From the NCBI GenBank assembly GCA_002308935.1, contig DBWN01000153.1:1-7965 (forward strand): 7,965 nucleotides of DNA, given 5' to 3'. The stretch is from Bacteroidales bacterium UBA1237 (GTDB lineage: Bacteria; Bacteroidota; Bacteroidia; Bacteroidales; UBA932). Of the stretch, positions 1-5,813 are shown in pieces; position 1 is the stretch's first letter, and each line of letters starts with the position of its first letter. The notes under the pieces are model-generated. The model saw only the letters and a list, made by a program, of their open reading frames with translations, made no database searches and was not told the DNA's origin. A program made the translations under genes and the position numbers.

Positions 1-320
1 CATACGGCATAGGAGATGAACTTGAACCCTCTGGTGGGATCGAACTTCGAAGCCGCCTTGATAAGGCCCATGTTACCTTCATTGATGAGATCAGAAAGAG
101 TCATCCCGTGTCCCTGGTACTGCTTGGCCACACTCACCACGAAGCGGAGATTGGCCTCGACCAGACGGTTGAACGCCTCGTCGTCCCCGTCCTTCGCACG
201 CATGGCGATATCGAACTCCTCTTCTGGGGAGATCATCGGATAACGGGATATTTCAGCGAGATAGCGGTTGACAGTCACGTCCCTTTGGGTAAGTGACTGC
301 ATTATCTTTAGTTGTTGCAT
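1..320 (-). CDS. rpoD: RpoD-family RNA polymerase sigma factor, N-terminal part (runs off the left edge)
   Basis: This is the first 106 codons of a primary-type sigma-70 factor, the subunit that directs RNA polymerase to promoters. The protein opens with MQQLKIMQSLTQRD, close to the MRQLKI start typical of the short Bacteroidota housekeeping sigma factor, which lacks the long region 1.1 of the E. coli protein. Region 1.2 covers about residues 15-40 (RYLAEISRYPMISPEEE). Region 2 follows with NLRFVVSVAKQYQ, LINEGNMGLIKAA and FDPTRGFKFISYAV, and the reading frame is open at the edge. The ATG at 318-320 is the natural start because it matches the family N-terminus. The gene lies 61 bp downstream of the AAA+ gene on the same strand, and no clear TTTG/TAnnTTTG promoter is seen in that gap. 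Family assignment is secure. Whether it is the main sigma factor or a close RpoD-like paralogue cannot be decided from this fragment. Confidence 0.9.
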   Translation of the reverse strand, partial: MQQLKIMQSLTQRDVTVNRYLAEISRYPMISPEEEFDIAMRAKDGDDEAFNRLVEANLRFVVSVAKQYQGHGMTLSDLINEGNMGLIKAASKFDPTRGFKFISYAV

Positions 321-374
321 TTCAGGTTCAGTATTATATATGTTTGAATGAGGTTGAATCAAGGAAGAAAGGGG

Positions 375-393
375 AGTGCCGTCATGAGGCACT
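375..393 (-). terminator. Perfect hairpin enclosing the AAA+ stop codon
   Basis: The arms AGTGCC (375-380) and GGCACT (388-393) are exact inverted repeats with a 7 nt loop, and the TGA stop of the AAA+ gene (384-382) lies in the loop. On the minus strand the hairpin is followed by a pyrimidine-rich stretch (CCCCTTTCTTCC) rather than a clean T-run. It may be a weak terminator, an mRNA 3' end stabiliser or an element between the AAA+ gene and rpoD. The structure is seen directly; the function is inferred. Confidence 0.45.
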
Positions 394-2088
394 GAACCCT
401 ATCCTCCTTATTTCCTTGCCTTGGGAGGGACATTCCTCCTGGCAGAACTGCATGAGAGTCTGAAGGTCGGCCTTCTTTCCGGAAAGCACGTATTCGACTG
501 CCGCTTTCCTCGCCACGTTCTCGATGTTTCCGCCGGAGAAGGGATACTTCTGCGCGAGAGTCCTGGCATCGGCAGGGGAGATGCCCTTCAGCATCGACTC
601 CCATATCTTCGACCTTGTGTCCGGGTCGGGCATGTCGAACTTCACCTTGTAGATGAACCTTCTGGCGAAGGCCCCGTCGAGGAAGTTCCCCTCCAGGTTG
701 GTCGTCGCGATGAGGATACCGCCGAGGTTCTCCATCGCCTCAAGGCAGATGTTCTGGATGGCGTTGTTCATCTGGTCGACGCTGTCCCTCGGGTTCTCAA
801 GCCTTCTTGAGAAGAGGGCGTCCGCCTCGTTGAAGAGGAGGATAGGCGCGTCCTTTGAAGCCTCGCACATCTTCTTGTAGGTGTTGAACACCCCTTTCAC
901 TATCTTCTCGGAATCCCCGACCCACTTGCTCTTGAGGGCTGACATATCGACCGCGAAGACGTCCCTGCCGGTCTTTCTCGCAAGTTCATAGACTCCTGCA
1001 GTCTTGCCGCATCCGGGAGCTCCGTAGAAAAGGACGGCGAACCCTCTTCGCATCCCCACTTCAGTGAGCCTGTCCTGGACGCCCTTGAATGAATCAGGTT
1101 CCAGAAGAGAAGCCAGACGGTCCATCTGGGCCTTCGTCCCCGCATTGAAGAAAAGTTCCTTCTTCACTATGTCTGAGCTCCTTATGAGATCCCTGTGTGT
1201 GATCGCCTTGGGAGCGGCTGGAGTGACATCGGGGAAGAATTCCGCCTTGACAGTGTCGGAAAGTGAAAGGCTCTCTTTGTCCTGGAAGTCCTTGCCTCCA
1301 CCGAAAGTGACGAGGCCGGTACGCTGTAGCTTGGATTTCCCGGCCGGTATCAGACGGGTGAACATCATCTCGTCTTCGAATGAATCCGAAAGTTCCACGA
1401 TGTTGTTCATGCTCACTGACTCTTCCCCCTCTGAGACGAACCTGTGGGCGAGGAAGAGGAAAACCCTTTTCTCGAAAGAAGAGTATTCGTCCCCCATGAA
1501 AGTCTCCGCGTAGTTCTTGCAGAAAGCTATCTGAAGATTGCACCCTATGATAAGTTCAGCCTGTGAAAGGGCGACGGAAGGGTCAGATTTGGAAAACTTG
1601 AGATCGAAAAAGATCTGAGCTATCCTGGAGAAGAACTCGTCAGGTGTGAGTCCCTCCTTTCTCGGTGATTCGAAAGGTTTGTCCTCCTCGATGGAGGCTA
1701 TCACCTCCTTCGAAACATCGAATCCGGGCCTTCGGCCGCTCTTGAAGTAAAGTATGCCGTGCTCTTCCATCTTCTTCATGGTGTTCCTGAAACCCAGGAA
1801 CTCGATGTTCGAGCATCCCAGGTACTGGGCAAGGCGTGGTTCCTCGCAGGGGAGGGAATTGCGGTTCTCTATGAGGGCGGCGAGGATCACCGCAGCGTCC
1901 TCAGTGATGGAGAAACGGTCCATCACCGCGTCAAGGCTCTCCCTTATGGAAGAGACGACCTCAGGATTGTATCCGCCTCTCTTCACCCCCTTGAAAATGG
2001 AATCAAGGCATCCGGCGATGCGCGGCATCGCCATAGCCTCAGCGTTGAAAGTCCTGTTCACGTTCATCTGCTCTACCTCGTCGTTCAT
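382..2088 (-). CDS. AAA+ ATPase with N-terminal winged-helix-like region (SpoVK/CDC48-like)
   Basis: A 568 aa protein with a C-terminal classical AAA+ module from about residue 345 to 545. Visible motifs are Walker A GAPGCGKT (356-363), Walker B ILLFNEAD (416-423), sensor 1 ATTN (461-464), a candidate arginine finger in ARRF (475-478) and a sensor-2-like region SGGNIENVARKA (518-529). Walker B has Asn420 where Asp is usual. From memory this LLFNEAD form is typical of a Bacteroidota AAA family, and the catalytic Glu is kept, so hydrolysis is plausible. Residues about 55-135 (DRFSITEDAAVILAALIE to SGRRPGF) look like a winged helix and could bind DNA or a partner. Residues 150-300 are unrecognised. 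No transmembrane segment or protease domain is seen. The gene lies 88 bp after the short HD gene and 61 bp before rpoD. The ATG at 2086-2088 is used; M8 (2067) is an alternative. Substrate is unknown. Confidence 0.85.
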   Translation of the reverse strand: MNDEVEQMNVNRTFNAEAMAMPRIAGCLDSIFKGVKRGGYNPEVVSSIRESLDAVMDRFSITEDAAVILAALIENRNSLPCEEPRLAQYLGCSNIEFLGFRNTMKKMEEHGILYFKSGRRPGFDVSKEVIASIEEDKPFESPRKEGLTPDEFFSRIAQIFFDLKFSKSDPSVALSQAELIIGCNLQIAFCKNYAETFMGDEYSSFEKRVFLFLAHRFVSEGEESVSMNNIVELSDSFEDEMMFTRLIPAGKSKLQRTGLVTFGGGKDFQDKESLSLSDTVKAEFFPDVTPAAPKAITHRDLIRSSDIVKKELFFNAGTKAQMDRLASLLEPDSFKGVQDRLTEVGMRRGFAVLFYGAPGCGKTAGVYELARKTGRDVFAVDMSALKSKWVGDSEKIVKGVFNTYKKMCEASKDAPILLFNEADALFSRRLENPRDSVDQMNNAIQNICLEAMENLGGILIATTNLEGNFLDGAFARRFIYKVKFDMPDPDTRSKIWESMLKGISPADARTLAQKYPFSGGNIENVARKAAVEYVLSGKKADLQTLMQFCQEECPSQGKEIRRIGFSAS

Positions 2089-2159
2089 CTTATCAAATAG
2101 TCTTTTCCTTAGTTATATGCACAATCCGAATTAAAGTAATACTATAATATATATGTATG

Positions 2160-2186
2160 GGTAGGTGAGTTCTCCATCAACCTACC
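2160..2186 (-). terminator. Hairpin over the stop codon of the short HD gene
   Basis: GGTAGGT (2160-2166) and ACCTACC (2180-2186) are perfect 7 bp inverted repeats with a 13 nt loop, and the TGA stop of the short HD gene (2179-2177) sits at the edge of the loop. Downstream on the minus strand the DNA is AT-rich (CATACATATATATTATAG) without a T-run. It could end most transcripts of the sigma/HD unit before the AAA+ gene. The terminator role is inferred. Confidence 0.45.
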
Positions 2187-2674
2187 AGACGGTAGATCCT
2201 GTCAACTATGCCATGGCTCGCGCTGAAGATATCCGCGGCACTGACTACTCCCGCCAAAAGGTTGCCCTGAGTCTGCTCCGCAAATGGATGCATATGGTAC
2301 CTTATCGCATTGGACTCTTCATGGGTGATGTCCAATCCACAGACCTCCTTGAGGATTCTCACCGAACGGTAACCGTGACCATGGATATGGTCGGTGGAAG
2401 TGTGCCTTGCGGTGCAAAGGTCATGGAGGAGGGTAGTCAGTATCAGACTGTCCTTGGGCATATCCTTATGGACCTTGACTGCGATCTCGTACGCCTCGAG
2501 GGAGTGCTTCGCGAGTCCTCCTATGAACTTGTGATGATGATGGCAACTTGCCGTGAAGAAGTCGCTTCTAAGAAGGTAATCCACAGTTCTCTGTGCGCCC
2601 TCTCTGCCAGTGGAAAGGATGAGGGAAATGATTCTGTCTTTGATCTGAGTGTCTGTCATTGGTCTCGTTTTCAT
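2177..2674 (-). CDS. Short HD-domain predicted metal-dependent phosphohydrolase
   Basis: A 165 aa HD-superfamily protein, predicted to be a cytoplasmic metal-dependent phosphohydrolase. Candidate metal ligands are His57 (GGLAKHSLEAY), the HD doublet His84-Asp85 (TLLHDLC), His100 (HGHGYRS), His127 (IRYHMH) and Asp148 (SAADIF). It resembles the 202 aa HD protein encoded at 5147-5755 along its whole length (KDRIISLILSTGREG against KERFISLLKGTGRQG, and LLHDLC against LLHDVC), but lacks about 20 residues between the HD doublet and the GHG motif. A His-rich run, CHHHHKF, occupies residues 44-50. It starts 40 bp after the sigma factor ends, so the two are probably co-transcribed. The start is uncertain: ATG at 2674 has an A-rich context, whereas the in-frame ATG at 2659 sits in CCAATGACAGA, identical to the context of the sigma gene start. 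The natural substrate is unknown. Confidence 0.85.
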   Translation of the reverse strand: MKTRPMTDTQIKDRIISLILSTGREGAQRTVDYLLRSDFFTASCHHHHKFIGGLAKHSLEAYEIAVKVHKDMPKDSLILTTLLHDLCTARHTSTDHIHGHGYRSVRILKEVCGLDITHEESNAIRYHMHPFAEQTQGNLLAGVVSAADIFSASHGIVDRIYRLVG

Positions 2675-2713
2675 GTTTGCAGTAGTATATACTCCGAGTG
2701 CTACGTATTCTTA

Positions 2714-2728
2714 CTCACGCGGCGTGAG
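2714..2728 (-). repeat. Perfect short hairpin overlapping the sigma factor stop codon
   Basis: CTCACG (2714-2719) and CGTGAG (2723-2728) are exact inverted repeats around a 3 nt loop. The TGA stop of the sigma gene (2717-2715) lies inside the 3' arm of the RNA hairpin. No T-run follows, and the next gene starts only 40 bp downstream, so a full terminator is unlikely. An effect on coupling or mRNA stability within the operon is possible. Confidence 0.45.
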
Positions 2729-3239
2729 AAAGTTTGCCCTTCAGCTTATGCCAAAGGGCATAGACTTGCTTCACGCTCAATCCGCAGATGTCGGCAATGG
2801 ACTCGGTGTCATAACCTTCCACTCTGAGTCTGAGTATCTCCACCTCCCTGTCCTTGGAGAGACAGGACTCGAACGACTCGAAAGAGTCCCTGTAGTTGAG
2901 GTCCCTGTCGGAGTCAAGGTCACCGACCGCCTCGACGAGGCAGTGTCCACTCTCGTCAGTGGGACATTCCCCGAAAATCGCCTTGGACCTTTTCTTCCTG
3001 TCAGCATAGGTGAACAGAAGGTTCCTTGCTATGGTACCTACCCAAGTGGCAGGTTCAGCTTTGGAGGGGTCGTAGCTGTCTCGGTACTTCCACATCTTGA
3101 GGACAGTGTCCGAGATGATGTCTTCATAGTCTTCAGCGGTAAGGAAGTTGCCGAACTTGGAGTAACCGTAACCGTATACGGCTTTGGAAGCGTACTCTCT
3201 GTAGAGAGAAGGATTGATAGGAAGTGTATTCTCTGTCAT
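2715..3239 (-). CDS. ECF-like RNA polymerase sigma-70 family factor
   Basis: A 174 aa two-domain sigma factor of the size usual for the extracytoplasmic-function group. Region 2 spans about residues 12-82 and includes EDYEDIISDTVLKMWKYRD, the PATWVGTIARNLLFTYADR segment and a basic RKKR end. The linker (83-123) is acidic and contains CPTDESGHC (92-100), whose Cys/His cluster may be incidental. Region 4 spans about 124-172, with LSKDREVEILRLRVEGYDTESIADICGL and a recognition helix near SVKQVYALWHKLK. The ATG at 3237-3239 gives the full region 2. No anti-sigma factor is adjacent; the next gene, 40 bp downstream, encodes an HD hydrolase instead. The long upstream region contains a promoter-like palindrome and two hairpins. 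The target promoters are unknown. Confidence 0.9.
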   Translation of the reverse strand: MTENTLPINPSLYREYASKAVYGYGYSKFGNFLTAEDYEDIISDTVLKMWKYRDSYDPSKAEPATWVGTIARNLLFTYADRKKRSKAIFGECPTDESGHCLVEAVGDLDSDRDLNYRDSFESFESCLSKDREVEILRLRVEGYDTESIADICGLSVKQVYALWHKLKGKLSHAA

Positions 3240-3281
3240 TGGCTTACAGGTATTTACAGTGTTTGGCGCAAGAGAGTGTCA

Positions 3282-3298
3282 CGGGGGTAGAGCCCCCG
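3282..3298 (-). promoter_or_regulatory. GC-rich hairpin in the putative sigma factor leader
   Basis: CGGGGG (3282-3287) and CCCCCG (3293-3298) are perfect inverted repeats with a 5 nt loop. This very stable stem is about 43 bp upstream of the sigma factor ATG and has no T-run after it in either direction. It could be a structured 5' leader element. The role is inferred. Confidence 0.4.
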
Positions 3299-3307
3299 AG
3301 GAGTACA

Positions 3308-3325
3308 GTCACCTGGTTTGGTGAC
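3308..3325 (-). promoter_or_regulatory. Second hairpin in the putative sigma factor leader
   Basis: GTCACC (3308-3313) and GGTGAC (3320-3325) are perfect inverted repeats with a 6 nt loop, 9 bp from the GC-rich hairpin at 3282-3298. In the minus-strand RNA the GTCAC of its first arm could alternatively pair with GTGAC at 3282-3278, which would rearrange the leader. That alternative fold is speculation. Confidence 0.35.
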
Positions 3326-3390
3326 CGGATAAAGGATCGGATGTCAGTTGGAATTTTGTGGCGTTACGTTCCTATCAAAACGCGTGCCAA

Positions 3391-3428
3391 TGCGTAAAAT
3401 ATACGCAAAAATGTCATGTTCCTGAAAA
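3391..3428 (-). promoter_or_regulatory. Candidate promoter and operator of the sigma/HD unit
   Basis: TGCGTA-N5-TACGCA (3391-3407) is a perfect interrupted palindrome. Read on the minus strand it contains TATATTTT (3403-3396), a 7 of 8 match to the Bacteroidota -7 element TAnnTTTG. TTTT at 3428-3425, 21 nt upstream, is a 3 of 4 match to the TTTG -33 element. Transcription from here would give a leader of about 150 nt carrying both hairpins. A -7 box inside a palindrome suggests repression or self-regulation, but both matches are imperfect. Confidence 0.3.
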
Positions 3429-3726
3429 CAATGTCAGTCGTGTTCGTTTATGAGATGACAGATGTGATATGGATAGCAGTCATAGTGTCTTGTTCGCCCA
3501 TTGGGCGGGGGAGTCCCAGCACTTCCTGGAAGGTCTCCACGGGAAGGCCGGCACATCAATATACGGGAAAACGGGGAAAAGGTTTCAACCATTCTGAAAA
3601 GTTATCAAGCCAGGAAGAAACCCCTGATTTTCCGGGCGATTTTCATTCCGTACAATCCTATATACTCCCGATCAAGAGTTTTCTTACAACTTTTTTGAAA
3701 AAATTTTCACTTTTTTTCAGAAGTCG

Positions 3727-3770
3727 AAAAAACTATAACGGCAGCGGGCCGAAGGATCAACCTCCGGCCC
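3727..3770 (-). terminator. Rho-independent-type terminator after the serpin gene
   Basis: On the minus strand a stem of GGGCCG with CGGCCC (3770-3765 and 3751-3746) is extended inside by AGG/CCT pairs across one mismatch, with a 5 nt loop. A run of six T residues (3732-3727) follows 13 nt later. It starts 33 bp after the serpin stop, on the correct strand. The gap before the T-run is longer than in a textbook terminator. Confidence 0.6.
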
Positions 3771-3802
3771 ACTGTGTATCGGCAATCTGCTCCGATGTTC
3801 AG

Positions 3803-5071
3803 CTATCCTCTGAAGATTCCGATGAAGAGGATGGTACCTGATGACTGTTCCCTCAGTATGTATACGAACGGCCTGTCAGCCTTGAATGTCATACGAGGAA
3901 CCTCGATCACCACACCCGGGCCTGCTGAACCTACCCTTACGACGATTTCAGTGACAGCGGCAGCTTCAGAACCCTTCTCATCGGTCTTTATCAAGGTCTT
4001 CTGCAGGATTTCCCCGACAAAAAGATGTTTCGGCGATATCTTTCCGAACTGGGCTTCTTCCCCATCATCGAAAGCCCTTCTCATGCCGCGTTCCTTGAGG
4101 AAGGGTATGATCCTTTCTTCCGAGGAGTAGTCCTGAGTGAAAGCGGGGAGAGACAATTCAACCTCATATGCCCTCATCTTAGTCCTGCAGGAAGCCCAGA
4201 AGTCGTCATCCATGTCCTCGACGAACTTGTCGATGTCCGTCTTCTCGTCCGGAAGGATCACATCGAAAGTGAAAAGACCGCCGCCGTATGGTATCTCGCA
4301 AAGCTTGAATGACTCGGTATAAAGGCCAAGGCAGTCACGCGTATCGTTCATGAACCTCATCTTGGTCGTACCATTGGAAGAGGTGAACTTGGCGTTAGCG
4401 CTCTTTTTCTTGTCGAACTCCTGCTGCCAAGTGCCCTTGAAATACAGAGCATTGATCAACATGAGCCTGGTATAGGGATTCAGATTGTCAAGCATTTGGG
4501 GGATAAGTCCGTGAGTCTTGTCCGAACACCATTTGTTTATCTGGGAAAGAGTGGAGGATGAGGTGAAGTCAACGCTCTTGGCTTCAGCGTCATAGTTGTC
4601 CTTCAGGCAGGAAATGTACGAGTCAAGGATAGGGAAGTCCTTCTGGGTCCAGACGGAGTTGGCTATCTCGAGGGTCACCTGTTCATCTGCTTCACGCAGT
4701 CCTCCTGTAAGACGGGAATACAGACTGTTCACATCCTCTACCGAGTATCCCTCCCACCCGAGGGCTTTGACGATCTCTTTGTAGGTTTCAGCCTCGGCAC
4801 CGTTGGCAAGCATCGAGAGCGCAGCCTGAAGGCTGAAAGGGGAGACTAGGACACCTTCACCTTCACTTCTGGCGACCATGTCCCGGAAGAAGTCGAATGC
4901 GAACACGTTTCCGCTTGTGACCAGTTCATTCTGTGTCTTGGTCAGATAAACCGGAACTGTCTTGTAGACCTTGTCTGTATCGGGGACATTCTCGTCGTTG
5001 CTCTTTTCGCAAGAGCAGAAGGAGAATACGGCAAAGATTGCCGCTGTGAGGAATATCAGAGTACGTTTCAT
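3803..5071 (-). CDS. Serpin-family protease inhibitor, predicted lipoprotein
   Basis: A 422 aa serpin, the usual length for the fold plus a signal peptide. The N-terminus has a basic start, a hydrophobic core and CSC ending at Cys21, a plausible lipobox, so a membrane-anchored periplasmic or surface location is likely. Serpin motifs are NALYFKGTW (207-215) and FKADRPFVYIL (396-406), which fits the family signature. The reactive loop hinge EKGSEAAAVTE (365-375) has Gly at P15, Ser at P14 and mostly Ala through P12-P9, as in inhibitory serpins, although P9 is Val. Counting from P17 = Glu365 places P1-P1' at about Gly381-Ser382, suggesting a protease that accepts small residues; the count is approximate. 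The inhibitor class traps proteases by loop insertion, as described for miropin of Tannerella. The gene lies 75 bp after the longer HD gene. Confidence 0.95.
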   Translation of the reverse strand: MKRTLIFLTAAIFAVFSFCSCEKSNDENVPDTDKVYKTVPVYLTKTQNELVTSGNVFAFDFFRDMVARSEGEGVLVSPFSLQAALSMLANGAEAETYKEIVKALGWEGYSVEDVNSLYSRLTGGLREADEQVTLEIANSVWTQKDFPILDSYISCLKDNYDAEAKSVDFTSSSTLSQINKWCSDKTHGLIPQMLDNLNPYTRLMLINALYFKGTWQQEFDKKKSANAKFTSSNGTTKMRFMNDTRDCLGLYTESFKLCEIPYGGGLFTFDVILPDEKTDIDKFVEDMDDDFWASCRTKMRAYEVELSLPAFTQDYSSEERIIPFLKERGMRRAFDDGEEAQFGKISPKHLFVGEILQKTLIKTDEKGSEAAAVTEIVVRVGSAGPGVVIEVPRMTFKADRPFVYILREQSSGTILFIGIFRG

Positions 5072-5081
5072 CTTGTTTTCT

Positions 5082-5113
5082 TTTTCCGGAATATAAACCT
5101 CCTTTCCCGGAAT
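5082..5113 (-). promoter_or_regulatory. 21 bp-spaced direct repeat upstream of the serpin gene
   Basis: TTTTCCGGAAT (5082-5092) and TTTCCCGGAAT (5103-5113) match at 10 of 11 positions and are offset by exactly 21 bp, two helical turns. The first copy contains the perfect palindrome TTCCGGAA. The pair sits 11-42 bp upstream of the serpin start, a place suited to a regulator binding side by side. No binding protein is known from this sequence. Confidence 0.3.
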
Positions 5114-5119
5114 CCTTGC

Positions 5120-5150
5120 GTAGTTTTCTATGCAATCAGCGAAAAACTAC
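5120..5150 (-). terminator. Hairpin overlapping the stop codon of the longer HD gene
   Basis: GTAGTTTT (5120-5127) and AAAACTAC (5143-5150) form a perfect 8 bp stem with a 15 nt loop. The TAG stop of the HD gene (5149-5147) lies in the 5' arm of the RNA. The stem is AT-rich and no T-run follows, so complete termination before the serpin is doubtful. Confidence 0.4.
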
Positions 5151-5755
5151 CTCTCGATAAGAGCGGTCGCGATCTGGTCAGCGATCTGCACAAGAGGGCA
5201 TAGGGGAGTGAGCTCTTTGGCGGCGTTGAAGCTCTCCTTGTGCTCTCCGCTCTGTGTGGGCATATCCCAAGGAGCCATGTGCCAGCGGATTGAGAGCATC
5301 TCCTCCTTTGTGAGGGAGAGTCCCCAAGATAGGACCATTATGACCGATTTCTCGCCGTGTCCCATAGGGAAAGCCTTTTTGTAGTCGGTCTGGTATCCTT
5401 CATATTTCTCCCAATACCCGTCAGGTTTCTTCCTCGAGAGCGTGGTCTTGAAGTAGATGTCGCTCTTGCACACGTCATGAAGAAGAGTGCTCAACACGAT
5501 GCTGTCATCGGGAAGGTCCTTTTCGATGGCAGGATTGACTTTCACCATGTCTGCCTTGAGCATCATTGCCGCGTCATACACGTTCAGAGAATGCTCGAGA
5601 AGGCCGCCTTCACTGTTGAGGTGGAACTTCGTCGATGCAGGAGCCGTGAAGAAGCCTTCCTTCTCCAGCATGGCTATGACATTGTTCACACCCTGACGTC
5701 CTGTCCCTTTCAGCAGGGAGATGAATCTTTCCTTGTTGTTCTCTGGAGTAGTCAT
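5147..5755 (-). CDS. HD-domain predicted metal-dependent phosphohydrolase, 202 aa
   Basis: A 202 aa cytoplasmic HD-superfamily protein. Candidate metal ligands are His45 (STKFH), His55 (GGLLEHSLNVY), the doublet His93-Asp94 (TLLHDVC), His133 (MGHGEKS), His159 (IRWHM) and Asp193 (QIADQ). The pattern APASTKFH...GGLLEHS and GHGEKS recalls a family of small HD proteins common in Bacteroidota and their phages, and the GGLLEH segment also resembles the HD region of YhaM-type exonucleases. The substrate is not known. The Lys/Tyr-rich insert at about 100-130 (KPDGYWEKYEGYQ) is missing from the related short HD protein at 2177-2674. The gene follows the TIGR04076-like gene by 43 bp, so they probably share a transcript. 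The start ATG at 5753-5755 gives the family N-terminus. Confidence 0.88.
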   Translation of the reverse strand: MTTPENNKERFISLLKGTGRQGVNNVIAMLEKEGFFTAPASTKFHLNSEGGLLEHSLNVYDAAMMLKADMVKVNPAIEKDLPDDSIVLSTLLHDVCKSDIYFKTTLSRKKPDGYWEKYEGYQTDYKKAFPMGHGEKSVIMVLSWGLSLTKEEMLSIRWHMAPWDMPTQSGEHKESFNAAKELTPLCPLVQIADQIATALIER

Positions 5756-5791
5756 ATTATATTCTCTATACCTATTATTATAATGAAGTAT

Positions 5792-5813
5792 TTCGGCATC
5801 AGTCCTTGCCGAA
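5792..5813 (-). repeat. Perfect hairpin enclosing the stop codon of the TIGR04076-like gene
   Basis: TTCGGCA (5792-5798) and TGCCGAA (5807-5813) are exact 7 bp inverted repeats. The TGA stop (5801-5799) lies in the 8 nt loop. No T-run follows and the next gene starts about 37 bp further on, so this is more likely an intercistronic mRNA element than a full terminator. Confidence 0.5.

Larger units (their letters stand above)
3240..3802. other. Long non-coding stretch between serpin and sigma factor
   Basis: About 560 bp separate the serpin stop from the sigma factor start. No credible gene is seen on either strand; plus-strand open frames here have no recognisable protein features. The stretch holds the serpin terminator (3727-3770), an A/T-tract segment around 3680-3735, a 17 bp palindrome with a promoter-like element (3391-3407), and two perfect hairpins close to the sigma gene (3282-3298 and 3308-3325). 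I see no tRNA cloverleaf or recognised riboswitch. Confidence 0.6.

Noticed and set aside
330..365. TTGATT and TATAAT on the minus strand before rpoD, resembling an E. coli sigma-70 promoter
   Set aside because: Bacteroidota primary sigma factors use TTTG/TAnnTTTG; the match is most likely due to AT-rich sequence.
1094..1543. A 149 aa frame inside the AAA+ gene on the same strand
   Set aside because: Out of frame with the AAA+ protein, rich in Arg, Gly and Pro, and without recognisable features; a frame shadow.
2165..2827. A 220 aa open frame on the plus strand opposite the short HD gene
   Set aside because: It is antisense to a gene with clear HD motifs, shows no recognisable domain, and its composition reflects the complementary codons.
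2649..3290. A 213 aa open frame on the plus strand opposite the sigma factor
   Set aside because: Fully overlaps a well-supported sigma-70 gene and has no family features.
3680..3735. Palindromic A and T tracts that might be a second terminator or bent DNA
   Set aside because: The stems are pure A/T and are expected in AT-rich spacer; the GC stem at 3746-3770 explains termination better.
3416..3841. Open frames on the plus strand in the intergenic stretch
   Set aside because: They run through the serpin terminator and into the antisense of the serpin end, and show no protein features.
5098..5105. AAAGGAGG on the minus strand upstream of the serpin, resembling a Shine-Dalgarno site
   Set aside because: It is 26 nt from the ATG, too far to position a ribosome, and Bacteroidota rarely use such sites.
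4926..5135. A 69 aa frame overlapping the serpin signal peptide region
   Set aside because: Out of frame with the serpin, Lys/Arg/Ser-rich and unlike a known leader peptide.
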